NCBI RefSeq assembly: GCF_001657485.1
Contig: NZ_LXFU01000030.1
Span: forward strand, 124,001-188,000
DNA from: Rhizobium sp. WYCCWR10014
Lineage (GTDB): Bacteria > Pseudomonadota > Alphaproteobacteria > Rhizobiales > Rhizobiaceae
Reading direction: 5' to 3'
Length of the DNA stretch: 64,000 bases
Below are positions 37,320-47,734 of this stretch, one piece after another. The notes under the pieces were generated by a model. It made no database searches and had not been told where the DNA came from. It saw only the letters and a program-made list of their open reading frames with translations. How positions within the stretch are numbered: position 1 is the stretch's first letter; every line of letters begins with the position of its first letter. The translations under genes were made by a program, and so were the position numbers.

Positions 37320-40300
37320 TTGAGCGACAATTCCATCGCGGTGACTTCGCCCTCATTTCAGCCTGAGTTGGACTTTTTGTCCGGCGGGGGCGAAATGGGT
37401 GCACTCATGCGAGCCCACGATTGGACGGCAAGCCCGCTTGGTCCAGCACACCAATGGCCACAGAGTCTGAAGACTGCAGTTCGGATCATGCTTCTGTCTC
37501 GCCAGCCGATTTGGATCGGCTGGGGCGATGCGTTGGTCTACTTCTATAACGACTCGTACAAGTCCATCATCGGTGGGAAGCACCCTTGGGCGCTTGGAAA
37601 ACCCACCGCCGACGTCTGGCGGGAAATCTGGGCCGATATCGGACCGATGCTTGCGACCGCGACGAGCGGCCACGAAGGCACTTACGTCGAAGAGCAGCTG
37701 CTTATCATGGAGCGCAACGGCTATCCTGAGGAAACGTATTACACGTTTTCCTACACGCCGATCCCTGACGACGACGGCACGCCAGGCGGTATCATCTGTG
37801 CCAACACCGACGACACGCAGCGCGTTATCGGCGAGCGGCAGCTTGCTCTGCTCCGGGAACTGGCAACTAGCTCTTCGGACGCGCGGACCTGGCGGGACGC
37901 GTGCGAACGCGGAGCCGCGGCAATCACTATGAATGCCTACGACGTGCCCTTTGCCTTGCTTTATATGACCGGCCCTGACGGACGCGTCGCCGAACTCGTC
38001 GCGACCTCCGGCATTGAGGTCGGGCAATCGAATTTTCCAACGACTATTGATCTCGCTGAGAGTTCGGTATGGCCGATCGAGCAGGCCTTGCGGTCTCAAT
38101 GTCCGGTGTTCGTCCCCGGCCTCTCCCGGAAGGCTGGTCCAGATCTTCCAGCTGGCAAGTGGCGCGTTCCACCAACAGACGCTGCAGTCATTCCGGTCAT
38201 GCCGACGGGTGATACGGGAAGAGCCGGTGCCCTAATCATTGGCCTTAACCCGTATCGTCTGTTCGACGACGCGTACCGTAGCTTTTTGCAATTGGTCGCA
38301 GGCCAGATCGCCGGCTCGGTGGCCAACGCCCAAGCCTATGAAGAAGAGCGTCGTCGGTCGGAGGCGTTGGCGGAGTTGGACCGGGCGAAGACGACGTTCT
38401 TTTCAAATGTCAGCCATGAATTCCGCACACCCCTTACATTGATGCTCGGGCCGCTTGAGGAGGCGCTCGCGGACGTACGCGAGGATTCAGAAATGCAGGC
38501 CCGACTGGAGGTCGTACACCGCAACGGCATGCGGCTGCTGAAGCTGGTCAACTCGTTGCTCGACTTCTCACGAATAGAGGCAGGGCGCACGCAGGCTAGC
38601 TTCGAGCCGACTGATCTCAGTAAGATGACGGCTGAACTCGCCAGCAACTTTCGATCGCTCACGGAAAAGGCGGGTCTCAAACTCGTCCTCGAATGCGCGC
38701 CTTCGCCGGAGCACGTGTTCGTCGATCGCGACATGTGGGAGAAGATCGTTCTCAACCTCCTTTCCAATGCCTTTAAATTTACGTTCGAGGGCGAGATTCG
38801 CGTTGGCTTGACTTACGGTGACGAAGCGGCCCTGCTGGTCGTAGAGGACAGCGGCACCGGTATTCCGGCGCTTGAGCTTCCCCGGCTCTTCGAGAGATTC
38901 CACCGCGTAGAGGGTGCCAAGGGCCGCAGCTTCGAAGGCAGTGGAATTGGTCTGGCCCTGGTTCAGGAGCTGGTCAAACTGCATGGCGGGACCATCGATG
39001 TCACCAGTGAAGAAGGCCGCGGCTCAGCATTTACGGTCACGATCCCTAAGGGATCGCAGCATCTGCCCCAGGATAGATTGCAGGCGGGCCGGGCGTTCGC
39101 CTCCACGGCAGTTCAGGCTGGCGCTTTTGTCGATGAGGCGCTCAAGTGGCTTCCCGATCAGCCAGAGGTTGGTGACGATCGACTGGATCGTCCTGCAGCG
39201 GCCGGAATTGGTTCACGTGCCCGACAGCGAATTCTCCTTGCAGACGACAACGCCGACATGCGCGATTATGTCCGCCGTCTGCTGAGTGCAGACTATGAGG
39301 TCGAAACAGCCAACGACGGCCAGGCCGCGCTTGAGGCCATTCGGACAAGGAGACCTGATTTGGTCCTGTCCGACGTGATGATGCCGCGGCTCGATGGATT
39401 CGGTTTGATACAGGCCATTCGCCGCGAACCCGAGCTTGCCGACATTCCGATCATCGTTTTGTCAGCGCGTGCCGGCGAGGAAGCCAGTGTCGAGGGTTTG
39501 AGTGCCGGCGCCGATGATTATCTCGTCAAGCCGTTTTCCGCCCGAGAACTGGCTGCTCGAGTCGCCGCGGCACTTGGAATGATGAAGGTCAGGCGCGAGA
39601 TGGGCGAGCGCCTGCGCGAAGAAGCGCGCTCATTGGAAACGCTCAACCGCGTCGGCAGCGTCATTGCAGCCGAACTCGATCTTGATCAGGCCGTTCAGGC
39701 TGTCACCGATGCGGCAACCGAACTGACCGGTGCGCAGTTTGGCTCGTTCTTCTACAACGTCCTTGATGACAAGGGTGAAAGCTACATGCTCTACACGCTC
39801 TCGGGCGTGCCGCGTGAAGCATTTTCGTCTTTCCCCATGCCGCGTAACACGGCGGTGTTCGGTCCGACCTTCGCTGGAGAAGGGATAGTCCGATCCGATG
39901 ATATCACCAAAGATCCACGCTACGGCAAGAATGCCCCTCACCAGGGCATGCCGAAAGGGCACTTACCGGTCTGCAGCTATCTCGCTGCTCCGGTAATCTC
40001 CCGATCGGGTGAGGTACTTGGTGGGTTGTTCTTCGGACACTCGGAGACGGGGATTTTCACGGAGCGCGCCGAGCGGCTGCTGTCGGGCATAGCGGCACAG
40101 GCGGCGATCGCCATCGACAATGCCCGTCTTTACAAGGCGGCTCAGAAAGAGATCGCCGAGCGGGTCAGAACCGAGGAAGCTCTGCGAAAGAGTGAAGCAC
40201 GGCTCTCCCATCTCAACGAGAATCTCGAAGCCACGGTGGCGGAGAGGACGCAGGAGCGCGACCGTACCTGGAACTTGAGCCGTGACCTTCTTGGTGTTGC

Positions 40301-42194
40301 AGATCGCAATGGCGTATGGCTCAGCATCAATCCCGCCTGGACGTCAACGCTCGGTTGGCAGACCGACGAAATTATCGGCAAAACATCCGAGTGGCTCGAA
40401 CATCCCGAAGACCAGGCGAAAACCAGAAATGAGATCAACCATCTCGCGAGCGGCGGAATCACGCCTAACTTCGAAAACCGTCTCCGATGCGCCGATGGGA
40501 CCTACAAGTGGCTGTCCTGGACTGCAGTGCCGGAGGGCGACCTCATCTATGCCGTTGCTCGAGACGTGACCGCTGCGAAAGAGCAGGCCGAAACCCTGCG
40601 ACAAGCCGAGGAGCAGCTTCGCCAATCGCAAAAGCTGGAAGCTGTCGGAAAGTTGACGGGCGGGGTGGCCCACGACTTCAATAACTTGCTACAGGTGATC
40701 GGCGGGAACCTCCAGCTGTTGTCCAAAGACATGGTCGTCCATGAGAAGGCACAGCAGCGCCTGCAAAATGCCCTTGCCGGCGTCACGCGTGGGTCGAAAC
40801 TTGCGTCACAGCTTCTAGCCTTTGGGCGGCGACAGGCACTGGAGCCGAAAGTGGTCAACCTCGGCCGGTTGATCCGCGGCTTTGACGACATGCTCCGACG
40901 CGCAATTGGTGAAGGGATCGAGATCGAGACTGTTGTTTCGGGCGGTTTGTGGAATACGCTTGTCGACCCTAGCCAGGTCGAGAACGCGCTCCTCAACCTT
41001 GCCATCAATGCGCGCGATGCCATGGAGGGGCACGGCAAGCTGACCATCGAAGCAGGCAATGCGTCGCTCGATGACGCCTATGCTGCAAGACACGCGGACG
41101 TGGCGGCTGGGCAATATGTAATGTTGGCGGTGACTGACACCGGTTCGGGTATGACGCCGGAGATCATAGAGCAGGCATTCGAACCGTTCTTCACGACGAA
41201 GGCAGCTGGCAAGGGAACGGGCCTTGGCCTCAGCATGGTCTGGGGTTTGGTGAAACAATCCGAAGGACACATCAAGATCTACAGCGAACCTGGAGAGGGG
41301 ACGACCATACGCATCTACCTGCCACGATCGCGCCAACAGGAGGATCTTGCCGTCGATATGGACACTGGGCCGGTCGTTGGCGGGACCGAAACCGTGCTTG
41401 TCGTCGAGGACGACGAAGAGGTTCGCGCAACGGTCATCGAACTGCTGACTGACCTCGGCTACAAGGTCCTGCGCGCTGCCGATGCCCAAACCGGGCTTGC
41501 GGTCATCGACAGTGGTGTCCCGATCGATCTTTTGTTCACGGACGTCGTCATGCCTGGGCCATTGCGCAGCCCTGAACTGGCACGGAAAGCCAAGGAGCGC
41601 TTGCCGCACATCGCCGTCCTGTTCACCTCCGGCTACACCGACAACGCCATCGTCCATGGCGGACGTCTGGACGAGGGGATCGAACTCCTGAGCAAGCCGT
41701 ATACGCGCGAAGCCTTGGCGCGAAAGGTGCGGTACGTCCTCGGCAACCGCCAGGCGGCGGCCCAACCGGCTTCGTTCCCACCGCCGCAAGCAGTGTCCGC
41801 CGCCGAAACCCTTGCGACGGCCTCGTTCACTTCCCCACTACGCATCCTGCTGGTCGAGGACGAACCGCTCATCCTGGTGAGCACGACCGATATGCTGGAA
41901 ACTTTGGGCCATGTGGTCTTCGAGGCTACGAGCGCGGAAGAAGCTCTTTCGGTCCTCGAAGAGGAAGACGTCGATGTGCTGATGACGGACCATGGACTGC
42001 CCGGTATGTCCGGCGCCGATCTCGCTGTAGCGTGTCGGCGTCGACAACCAGAACTGGGGATTGTCTTCTCCTCGGGGGCGATCGGCATTCCGCAGGTCGA
42101 TGGCCACCAGTTGATCTCTGACGCTGTACTTCTCGGCAAACCCTACCAGGAAGCCGGCCTGGCTGCGGCTCTGGCGCCGTTTCGAAAGAAGTAG
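37320..42194 (+). CDS. Giant soluble hybrid histidine kinase with two kinase cores and three receiver domains
   Basis: A 1624-residue protein. Order: PAS-like domain (to about 160), GAF (about 185-340), HisKA/HATPase (His366 in [11 protein letters not shown]), receiver 1 (Asp685 in LSDVMMP), GAF (about 790-945), coiled coil, PAS (about 1000-1100), second kinase (His1118 in [11 protein letters not shown], ATPase to about 1320), receiver 2 (Asp1408 in FTDVVMPG) and receiver 3 (Asp1557 in MTDHGLPG). No membrane segment, so cytoplasmic. The start is TTG 37320, with AAAGGAG 6 nt upstream; TTG 37296 and GTG 37299 are poorer. It is convergent with a single-domain receiver gene. Inputs are unknown; GAF and PAS domains suggest small molecules, redox or light. 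Confidence 0.93.
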   Translation: MSDNSIAVTSPSFQPELDFLSGGGEMGALMRAHDWTASPLGPAHQWPQSLKTAVRIMLLSRQPIWIGWGDALVYFYNDSYKSIIGGKHPWALGKPTADVWREIWADIGPMLATATSGHEGTYVEEQLLIMERNGYPEETYYTFSYTPIPDDDGTPGGIICANTDDTQRVIGERQLALLRELATSSSDARTWRDACERGAAAITMNAYDVPFALLYMTGPDGRVAELVATSGIEVGQSNFPTTIDLAESSVWPIEQALRSQCPVFVPGLSRKAGPDLPAGKWRVPPTDAAVIPVMPTGDTGRAGALIIGLNPYRLFDDAYRSFLQLVAGQIAGSVANAQAYEEERRRSEALAELDRAKTTFFSNVSHEFRTPLTLMLGPLEEALADVREDSEMQARLEVVHRNGMRLLKLVNSLLDFSRIEAGRTQASFEPTDLSKMTAELASNFRSLTEKAGLKLVLECAPSPEHVFVDRDMWEKIVLNLLSNAFKFTFEGEIRVGLTYGDEAALLVVEDSGTGIPALELPRLFERFHRVEGAKGRSFEGSGIGLALVQELVKLHGGTIDVTSEEGRGSAFTVTIPKGSQHLPQDRLQAGRAFASTAVQAGAFVDEALKWLPDQPEVGDDRLDRPAAAGIGSRARQRILLADDNADMRDYVRRLLSADYEVETANDGQAALEAIRTRRPDLVLSDVMMPRLDGFGLIQAIRREPELADIPIIVLSARAGEEASVEGLSAGADDYLVKPFSARELAARVAAALGMMKVRREMGERLREEARSLETLNRVGSVIAAELDLDQAVQAVTDAATELTGAQFGSFFYNVLDDKGESYMLYTLSGVPREAFSSFPMPRNTAVFGPTFAGEGIVRSDDITKDPRYGKNAPHQGMPKGHLPVCSYLAAPVISRSGEVLGGLFFGHSETGIFTERAERLLSGIAAQAAIAIDNARLYKAAQKEIAERVRTEEALRKSEARLSHLNENLEATVAERTQERDRTWNLSRDLLGVADRNGVWLSINPAWTSTLGWQTDEIIGKTSEWLEHPEDQAKTRNEINHLASGGITPNFENRLRCADGTYKWLSWTAVPEGDLIYAVARDVTAAKEQAETLRQAEEQLRQSQKLEAVGKLTGGVAHDFNNLLQVIGGNLQLLSKDMVVHEKAQQRLQNALAGVTRGSKLASQLLAFGRRQALEPKVVNLGRLIRGFDDMLRRAIGEGIEIETVVSGGLWNTLVDPSQVENALLNLAINARDAMEGHGKLTIEAGNASLDDAYAARHADVAAGQYVMLAVTDTGSGMTPEIIEQAFEPFFTTKAAGKGTGLGLSMVWGLVKQSEGHIKIYSEPGEGTTIRIYLPRSRQQEDLAVDMDTGPVVGGTETVLVVEDDEEVRATVIELLTDLGYKVLRAADAQTGLAVIDSGVPIDLLFTDVVMPGPLRSPELARKAKERLPHIAVLFTSGYTDNAIVHGGRLDEGIELLSKPYTREALARKVRYVLGNRQAAAQPASFPPPQAVSAAETLATASFTSPLRILLVEDEPLILVSTTDMLETLGHVVFEATSAEEALSVLEEEDVDVLMTDHGLPGMSGADLAVACRRRQPELGIVFSSGAIGIPQVDGHQLISDAVLLGKPYQEAGLAAALAPFRKK

Positions 42195-42234
42195 TCGGGA
42201 CCTAGCGTGGCTGGAGGAGGTCTCTCGAAGACGT

Positions 42235-42621
42235 TCAGCCGGTTCGCTGCTGGTCCGTCGCGAGCACTTGTTTTACGTGAGCGCGTTCGGAGACAAGATA
42301 AGCCAGTTCGCGGTAGTCGTATGGCTTGGGCAAGAAGAAAACGCCGGGGTCAATCTGCGAGCGGACATCGCGGCCCGATGCGACCCATACGCTCGTCTCG
42401 GGTCGCGTGGATCTCACCAGCCTCATCAGGTCAAGTCCACTCAATCCGCCCGGCATGTCGACATCGGTAATCATACCGTCCAAATGATCGCATCTCCCAA
42501 GCACTGCGACGGCTTCCAAAGCGCTAGCGGCTTCGATGACGGTATGACCCGCATCCACGAGTTCATCCGATAAGAGAAAGCGGATTAACGGCTCGTCTTC
42601 GACGACGAGAAAAACGGCCAT
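42235..42621 (-). CDS. Single-domain response regulator (CheY-like receiver)
   Basis: A 128-residue receiver domain only: VVEDEP at the N-terminus, phospho-acceptor Asp in MITDVDMPG, Ser in VWVASGR and Lys in FLPKPYD. There is no output domain. The FLPKPY ending is typical of FixJ/PAS-kinase-linked receivers. I chose the ATG at 42621; a GTG at 42636 is possible. It ends 40 bp from the 3' end of the hybrid kinase gene, and may accept phosphate from it or act as a phosphate sink. Confidence 0.9.
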   Translation of the reverse strand: MAVFLVVEDEPLIRFLLSDELVDAGHTVIEAASALEAVAVLGRCDHLDGMITDVDMPGGLSGLDLMRLVRSTRPETSVWVASGRDVRSQIDPGVFFLPKPYDYRELAYLVSERAHVKQVLATDQQRTG

Positions 42622-42856
42622 AAGTTCGATCCCCACTAAATGTGATCGCCTAACGCGGCTCGACGCGGGAGTGTTGCCCCCTCGTTTTAGGATCCGCTTA
42701 CATGTTTAATAAAATCTGAATTAATGGCTATTGGTTTGGAAGCGAACCGGCATGAAGCGAGCTGATCAAAAAGACCACGAAGATGCCATCAGTTTCAAGA
42801 TGCCGTTAGGCAAGCACCGAAAGTGTGTTTCAGTGCCCGGCCGCATATGGCTTAGT

Positions 42857-43096
42857 CTAATGGACAGCCGCCGATGTTGGGGCGTTGATCCGCGTGGCCC
42901 AGATACCGACATATGTCCCAATTAGCATGGTGGCGATATCATCGACTGTCTGATAACCGTCACCATAAAGACTGATCGCCGCGCTGCAGAGCGTGTCGGA
43001 CGCTCTTTCGTCGAGCGGGACCTCGTAGAACTCGAACCATCGCCGGACAGTCTCGGAAACCACCGCGACCACCGGCCCAACCTGCCATCCATCCAT
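42857..43096 (-). CDS. Small conserved hypothetical protein
   Basis: A 79-residue protein with a good ribosome site (GAGGAG, 6 nt before the ATG at 43096). Composition: a Trp/Val-rich N-terminus (MDGWQVGPVVAVVSETVRRW), a short helix and a hydrophobic stretch (IATMLIGTYVGIWATRI). I do not recognise the family. It stands alone among small stress-type genes; it could be soluble or weakly membrane-associated. Confidence 0.65.
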   Translation of the reverse strand: MDGWQVGPVVAVVSETVRRWFEFYEVPLDERASDTLCSAAISLYGDGYQTVDDIATMLIGTYVGIWATRINAPTSAAVH

Positions 43097-43339
43097 GTTG
43101 AACTCCTCTCAGCGATGAGATCTAGGAGCGTGCTGAAATCCTTCAACGGGCAACGTGGGCTGCACGTCGCCCGCTTAGTGGAGGTCAGGCATACCAGCAA
43201 CGTGAGGTATAGCGAAGTCGCCCGCGAAGGGACGACTTCGGCCAGCCCAGCAGACCGGCCGGATGTTCGGAATATGCCGAACGCTTGAAGTCATTCCGCC
43301 GCGACAGGGCCGTCACGCCGGCCAACCAGGACATCGACA

Positions 43340-44203
43340 CTATTTCGTTAGAAAATTGACGATTGCTTTGGCCAGAGCGACAGGGTTTTCCTCCGCCACA
43401 TGGTGCCCGCTATCGATGCCAAATCCGCTTACGTCGATCGCCCAGTCCTTCCAGATCGCTACCGGATCGCCGTAGATCTGTTCGAGGTCATCACGGAGCG
43501 ACCAGAGGCAAAGCATTGGACAGCCGATCTTCCTGCCCGCGTCGCGATCAGCCTTGTCATGAATATGGTCGATGCGAATGCCGGCGCGGTAGTCCTCGAT
43601 CATCCCATGGACGGTTTCGGGCCGATGGATGGCCTTGTGAATGTCAGCGTATGCCTCTTGCCCCATAAGATCTGGCGAAAGCTTATCGTACCATGCGCCG
43701 GGATCGGCTGAGATTACGCGCTCGGGCTGATCCGGCTGTGCGAAGAAGAACCAATGGTACCAGTCTCGAGCGAACTTCCAGTCGGCCCGCTCGAGATGTT
43801 CGAGGACCGGTAGGCCGTCTATGACGATAAGTTTCCGGACCGCGTCCCCATGGTTCATCGCCATTCGGAAGGCCGTCAAGCTGCCACGGTCATGTCCAAC
43901 CAGAAAGAAATCGTCATGCCCCATCCGTCGCATCAGTTCCACAAGAGCCGCTGCCTTCGCCTGTTTGGACGAATAGCGGCTGTCAGGTGCGTCTGGCGGT
44001 ATGTAGGACTGGCCGAAGCCAGGGACGTCCGGGCAGGCGACGGTAAACAATGGCGCGAGAATATCGGCTACTCTCCCCCAGGTCATATGGGTTCGCGGGT
44101 GCCCGTGCAGGAGAAGAAGAGCGGGACCGCTTCCTCCCACGCGAAGCTGAATCTCGCCCGCGTCGACGTGAACCTTTTTCAGTTCGAAGCCATCGAAGGC
44201 CAT
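43340..44203 (-). CDS. Alpha/beta hydrolase, fluoroacetate-dehalogenase-like
   Basis: A 287-residue hydrolase. HGHPRTHMTW forms the oxyanion region, the nucleophile is Asp105 in GHDRG (Asp as in haloalkane and haloacetate dehalogenases, not Ser), and the late His lies in GHHVAEENP. YHWFFFAQP resembles the halide-binding His-Trp of fluoroacetate dehalogenase. Of the two substrate arginines in HDRGAR, the first is kept (Arg106) and the second is Leu109. It may therefore prefer another substrate, such as an epoxide or other haloacid. No close operon partner on the same strand upstream. Confidence 0.87.
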   Translation of the reverse strand: MAFDGFELKKVHVDAGEIQLRVGGSGPALLLLHGHPRTHMTWGRVADILAPLFTVACPDVPGFGQSYIPPDAPDSRYSSKQAKAAALVELMRRMGHDDFFLVGHDRGSLTAFRMAMNHGDAVRKLIVIDGLPVLEHLERADWKFARDWYHWFFFAQPDQPERVISADPGAWYDKLSPDLMGQEAYADIHKAIHRPETVHGMIEDYRAGIRIDHIHDKADRDAGRKIGCPMLCLWSLRDDLEQIYGDPVAIWKDWAIDVSGFGIDSGHHVAEENPVALAKAIVNFLTK

Positions 44204-44433
44204 TCTATCACCTTAGATTTGGTGCGCGACGTCACATACGCCTCAGCGAATGGTGCCTTCCTGCATTGCTTGGGAAGGCTTCGGCACTCCCTTTTGTCGG
44301 CTTTCTCGACCTCACCGGCTTTATCGACGGCTTTCGCCTCCGCAGCGACGCTTCTCAGGTGGGTTGGCGCCCCTGTCCGGCGTCTCAACCGTGATCGCGC
44401 CGCGTGCGTCCTCAGTCGTACATTTCGCCGGTG

Positions 44434-44772
44434 CTACTGTGCGGTAAAGAACGTCAGCAGTACTTTTCCCTTGTCGCCGAGCAGGCATACGAATCTGTCC
44501 GGTTTTCCCGTCTTTTCCTTTCGGGCGATATAGGCTTCCCCGAGGATCACTGTCTTTATTGCCACGTCCTCGACCTTGGTATCGGCTTTGCTGATCGCAA
44601 GGCTTTCCATGTCCATGACCAGATCAGTAATATCCGGCGAACGCTCCTGGAGGGCGAGCAGACCGGTATTCTTGCAGGCATTGACAACGGGGTCCTCGAC
44701 CGCCTGCGCTGATGCGATTTCCGGTAGAAGGCTGACAAGGACCGCTGCTGCGGCGAATGCTGCGAGCTTCAT
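44434..44772 (-). CDS. Small periplasmic protein of unknown function
   Basis: A 112-residue protein with a Sec signal peptide (MKLAAFAAAAVLVSLLPEIASA, about residues 1-22). The mature part has two cysteines (ACKNTG, VCLLGD) that could form a disulfide, a predicted helix, and a C-terminal strand KVLLTFFTAQ. Family not recognised. It lies 66 bp downstream of csbD in the same direction, with a hairpin between them. The start at 44772 follows a purine-rich AGGAAAGAGA. Confidence 0.75.
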   Translation of the reverse strand: MKLAAFAAAAVLVSLLPEIASAQAVEDPVVNACKNTGLLALQERSPDITDLVMDMESLAISKADTKVEDVAIKTVILGEAYIARKEKTGKPDRFVCLLGDKGKVLLTFFTAQ

Positions 44773-44790
44773 GGGAATCTCTTTCCTAAA

Positions 44791-44809
44791 GCCCGCGACC
44801 AGCGCGGGC
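44791..44809 (-). terminator. Intrinsic terminator after csbD
   Basis: A 7-bp stem GCCCGCG/CGCGGGC with a 5-nt loop. On the minus strand it is followed by TTTAGG. It separates csbD from the small periplasmic protein gene. Confidence 0.55.
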
Positions 44810-44838
44810 ATACGGGGATCTCGAATGCTGGAACGCGG

Positions 44839-45030
44839 TCACGCCTTATCGACAACCTTCTTAACGGCATCCTTGGCGTCGCCTTTTGCAACCTGGGCCT
44901 TGCCTTTGACTTCCTGAATGGCGCCCTTGGCCTGCTCCTCATGATTACCGACCGCTTTGCCCGCTGCCTGCCGTGCCTTGCCGGCGACTTCGTTCGTCTT
45001 TCCCCTAATCTTGTCTGCAGTACTTCCCAT
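44839..45030 (-). CDS. CsbD-family stress protein
   Basis: A 63-residue, Lys/Ala/Glu/Gly-rich protein starting MGSTADKIRGKTNEVAGKAR, the CsbD signature, with repeated KGxxxxxKGxA units. CsbD-like proteins are small soluble proteins strongly induced by general stress; their molecular role is unknown. AGGAG lies 7 nt upstream of the ATG at 45030, and a perfect EcfG promoter ends 28 bp upstream. The frame is open from 45084, but that part contains the promoter. Confidence 0.92.
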   Translation of the reverse strand: MGSTADKIRGKTNEVAGKARQAAGKAVGNHEEQAKGAIQEVKGKAQVAKGDAKDAVKKVVDKA

Positions 45031-45057
45031 GATATTCTCCTCTGGTTCGCGCTGCCA

Positions 45058-45082
45058 AACGTCCCGAGCCGCTATTCGTTCC
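45058..45082 (-). promoter_or_regulatory. EcfG (general stress) promoter of csbD
   Basis: On the minus strand GGAAC, exactly 16 nt, CGTT: a full match to the Rhizobiales EcfG/RpoE-type consensus. It ends 28 bp before the csbD start. Expected control is by the PhyR-NepR-EcfG cascade. Confidence 0.88.
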
Positions 45083-45282
45083 ACGCGAGCGTCGCGCTCT
45101 GAAAGGCGGCGCTGTCGACGTCACCTGACGAGCAACCGGCAAATGACCCAACTCCTGTCTGCGATCGACCGAGCCAGCCTAGTAAAGGCTAAACGGTTTT
45201 CGCTCTGGTCGGCGAGGCCTCCGCCGCCGTGGAGCTGAGAACATGACCTCCCGCGAATAGCTGCCTATCAGCAATGCTTGGA

Positions 45283-45888
45283 TCAAAGCACATGCTCATA
45301 GAGAAGGATCAAGCCATACAGCCCCATCGCCACCGACAGAACGGTTTGGGCAGCTTTCGCCCAGATCGTGTCGAGCCGTTGAATAGCGGGGATGGAGAAA
45401 ACGCATCCAACCAGGGTAAACCAGGAGAAGGCCATCACGAAAATGATGCAGGTGGCTGCTTCACCCAAGCCGCTCCTGAAGTCGGGATGTGTGAGATAGA
45501 GGCCCACGAAAAACGGAACGGACACCGGATTACTAAGCGCTGTTGCCAGGCCCAAGCTGTAGAGCCTGAGACTTGGGCTATCCGATCCAAGCTGTTGAGG
45601 CGGCGTGCCCGCAAGAGGACGGCGCGCGAGCCGCACGGCCGAATACAGGAGGATCGAGGACAGAACAACTGAAGACCACATATCCAGGTCATCCAGCATG
45701 TTAAGGCTCGCCGCTCCGATCACAGCGAGATAAGAAGCGATGGCGGCGCCGGTGGCGATCCCGGCGGCCACGCTCAGTAGGCGACCCCAGGACGGCCTCA
45801 CGGCCACGCGAAGCACGATAAGCAGGTTTGGCCCTGGCGCGACCAAGACCAATGCATAAGATAGAGCAAGCGAGGCAAGAAGCGGCAT
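45283..45888 (-). CDS. LysE/RhtB-family exporter
   Basis: A 201-residue inner-membrane protein with six hydrophobic segments. The N-terminal block SYALVLVAPGPNLLIVLR contains the PGPN signature of the LysE/RhtB family, which exports amino acids or related metabolites. LSNPVSVPFFVG is the second conserved loop (usually NPK). The ATG at 45888 is preferred to the TTG at 45897. Divergent from the LuxR-type regulator at 46319, which might control it (inference). Confidence 0.88.
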   Translation of the reverse strand: MPLLASLALSYALVLVAPGPNLLIVLRVAVRPSWGRLLSVAAGIATGAAIASYLAVIGAASLNMLDDLDMWSSVVLSSILLYSAVRLARRPLAGTPPQQLGSDSPSLRLYSLGLATALSNPVSVPFFVGLYLTHPDFRSGLGEAATCIIFVMAFSWFTLVGCVFSIPAIQRLDTIWAKAAQTVLSVAMGLYGLILLYEHVL

Positions 45889-46318
45889 GAGGGGCAATCT
45901 TGGGCCAATGAGATCGACGCGGGAGAATTGAAGATTTCTGTCGCGTCTGCGTCATCCGTTCGGGCGATCGCAGTGGCTGGCCGACTTGGCTTTTTTAGCT
46001 GGTGGTCGCCTGGCCGCTGATCCTGGTTGAACCATGGGATCACGTGGTCTGCTGGTCTACGTTTTGGCAAACTTTAAAGGTGAGCTCAAACCTTCTCAGA
46101 GTAATTCCCTAATAGGTCCGCTGGCTATGATGGATAAATAAGAATTTTGGCTCGCTCCATTTTACCGCCATATTGTGCGGAAGGAGAATAGGGAGGAGTT
46201 TGTACTCACCCGTTTAGGTGATGCAGGCATCGATACGTGGGGTTATATAGCCGACCTTGTTTTAAATGCATCACTGCAGCGGTTGGCAGGTCTGCTCTGC
46301 CACGATGAGGTCGCTGAC
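45889..46318. other. Divergent intergenic region
   Basis: About 430 bases between the LysE exporter and the LuxR-type regulator, AT-richer near 46070-46180. The regulator frame is open from a GTG at 46175. No distinct operator was recognised. Confidence 0.4.
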
Positions 46319-47446
46319 ATGACACATGCTGAAATCGTCGATGTCATTTACCAGTCATCTATTCGCTACGAGCTTTGGTCAGAAACACTTTGTTCGATTG
46401 TTGATTACGTCGGAGCGGTTGCCGGAAACATTGTCTATCAATCACCTCGGGGACGCGGCAGCTTCTTGATTCCCGGTAGAATGCGGGAAGATTTAAATTC
46501 TCTATATCTCCAACACTATGCCCAGAACCCGTACGCGCGCGCCTACGGGACGGTAAAGCCCGGCGACGTAGTCCTTGGAAACACCATGGTCGATGTGGCT
46601 GCCATTGAACGCTCATCGTTCTATACCGACATCTGCAAGCCGCAGAATATCCACAATCAGTTGTTCATGCCACATGCCAGCTTGCACGAGCCAGGGGGCA
46701 TCGGGGGCGTGGCGCTTTTCCTGTCTCGCGCCCAGGACGAGCATGCCGCGCAAGCGCTGAAGCGGCTGAGACTTCTCGCCTCGCATATCGAACGCGCCAT
46801 CGATCTGTCATTACACGTCCACCGCATAGACTCTGGACCCGACCTGGCGCAAAGGCTAATCAACGCGATGCCGGATCCGGCTGTCTTGATCGGAAGTCGT
46901 GGCGAAATCATCCTGCTCAATACTGCAGCTGAAGCTCTCCTGAAAGAGGCTGATGGCATCTCGATCAGACAAACCGACCGCTTATCCCTCACCGCTCACA
47001 TACCGGAGACCTCTTCCCGCATGACAACGGCGATCCGTCAGGCGCTCACCGTTGCTGAGGGTGGCGATACACCTTTCACAGGAGCGTTCCCCATTATCCG
47101 GCCGTCAGGTTTGCCGCCTTATCTTGCGACAATCACTCCGCTTGCCCCATCTTCATCCGCCGCTTGGGACGCAACCGACAGCCGCGCGCGCGTCCTCTTG
47201 CAAATCGTAGACACGGAAGCCAGAGCTCGGCTTCAGGCACGACGCCTGCGAACGATGTTCGATTTGACGGAGGCCGAAACGCGGGTGGCCACGCTGATCG
47301 GCAGCGGGATGAGCCTGCATGATATTGCGCGGGCTTTAGGCGTCTCCCCGAACACGATCAAGACGCACGCGGCACGCTGTTTTGCGAAGGTCGGGGTCCG
47401 GTCACAGGCTTCTCTCGCACGCCTCGTCGCTTCGATCCCGGTCTAG
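46319..47446 (+). CDS. LuxR-family transcriptional regulator with a PAS-like middle region
   Basis: A 375-residue protein. The N-terminal region (about 1-170) has no receiver signature. A PAS-like segment follows (AMPDPAVLIGSRGEIILLN, about 185-205; LLEN-type core). The C-terminus is a LuxR-type helix-turn-helix (FDLTEAETRVATLIGSGMSL, SPNTIKTHAARCFAKVGVRSQ cut here as SPNTIKTHAARCF). GAGG lies 8 nt before the ATG at 46319; a GTG at 46175 would add 48 residues. It lacks an autoinducer-binding domain. Ligand unknown; likely an autonomous sensor-regulator. Confidence 0.87.
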   Translation: MTHAEIVDVIYQSSIRYELWSETLCSIVDYVGAVAGNIVYQSPRGRGSFLIPGRMREDLNSLYLQHYAQNPYARAYGTVKPGDVVLGNTMVDVAAIERSSFYTDICKPQNIHNQLFMPHASLHEPGGIGGVALFLSRAQDEHAAQALKRLRLLASHIERAIDLSLHVHRIDSGPDLAQRLINAMPDPAVLIGSRGEIILLNTAAEALLKEADGISIRQTDRLSLTAHIPETSSRMTTAIRQALTVAEGGDTPFTGAFPIIRPSGLPPYLATITPLAPSSSAAWDATDSRARVLLQIVDTEARARLQARRLRTMFDLTEAETRVATLIGSGMSLHDIARALGVSPNTIKTHAARCFAKVGVRSQASLARLVASIPV

Positions 47447-47579
47447 TATCAGGGCAATAAAGCAACGAGCGTCTGTCTGGAACCGGTGCTACAAGTTCAG
47501 GTATTCAGGAACTTATCATCCAACTGAATGACGATATTTCCCACGTGATGGGTGATCTTGGGAACCCAACCTTCCTGGG

Positions 47580-47613
47580 CCCGAGCACGACAAACGCTCG
47601 GGTCACTTTTTTT
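47580..47613 (+). terminator. Intrinsic terminator downstream of the LuxR-type regulator
   Basis: CCCGAGC (47580-47586) pairs with GCTCGGG (47596-47602), followed by TCAC and seven T. It lies 134 bp after the regulator's stop. Confidence 0.65.
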
Positions 47614-47734
47614 GGCCCCAGAGCGACATTGACAAGAAACGCATCTGGTGGGAGCGCCAATCGGGTAATCCTCACTTCTTCGTTAGAGCTGTCGAAGCGC
47701 GAGGAGCATTGCGCATCGTTCGGCTTCTGTTGTT

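Noticed and set aside
44179..44388. 69-codon minus-strand frame rich in Ala/Lys between the hydrolase and the periplasmic protein
   Set aside because: It overlaps the hydrolase start by 25 nt, has no clear ribosome site and no recognisable family.
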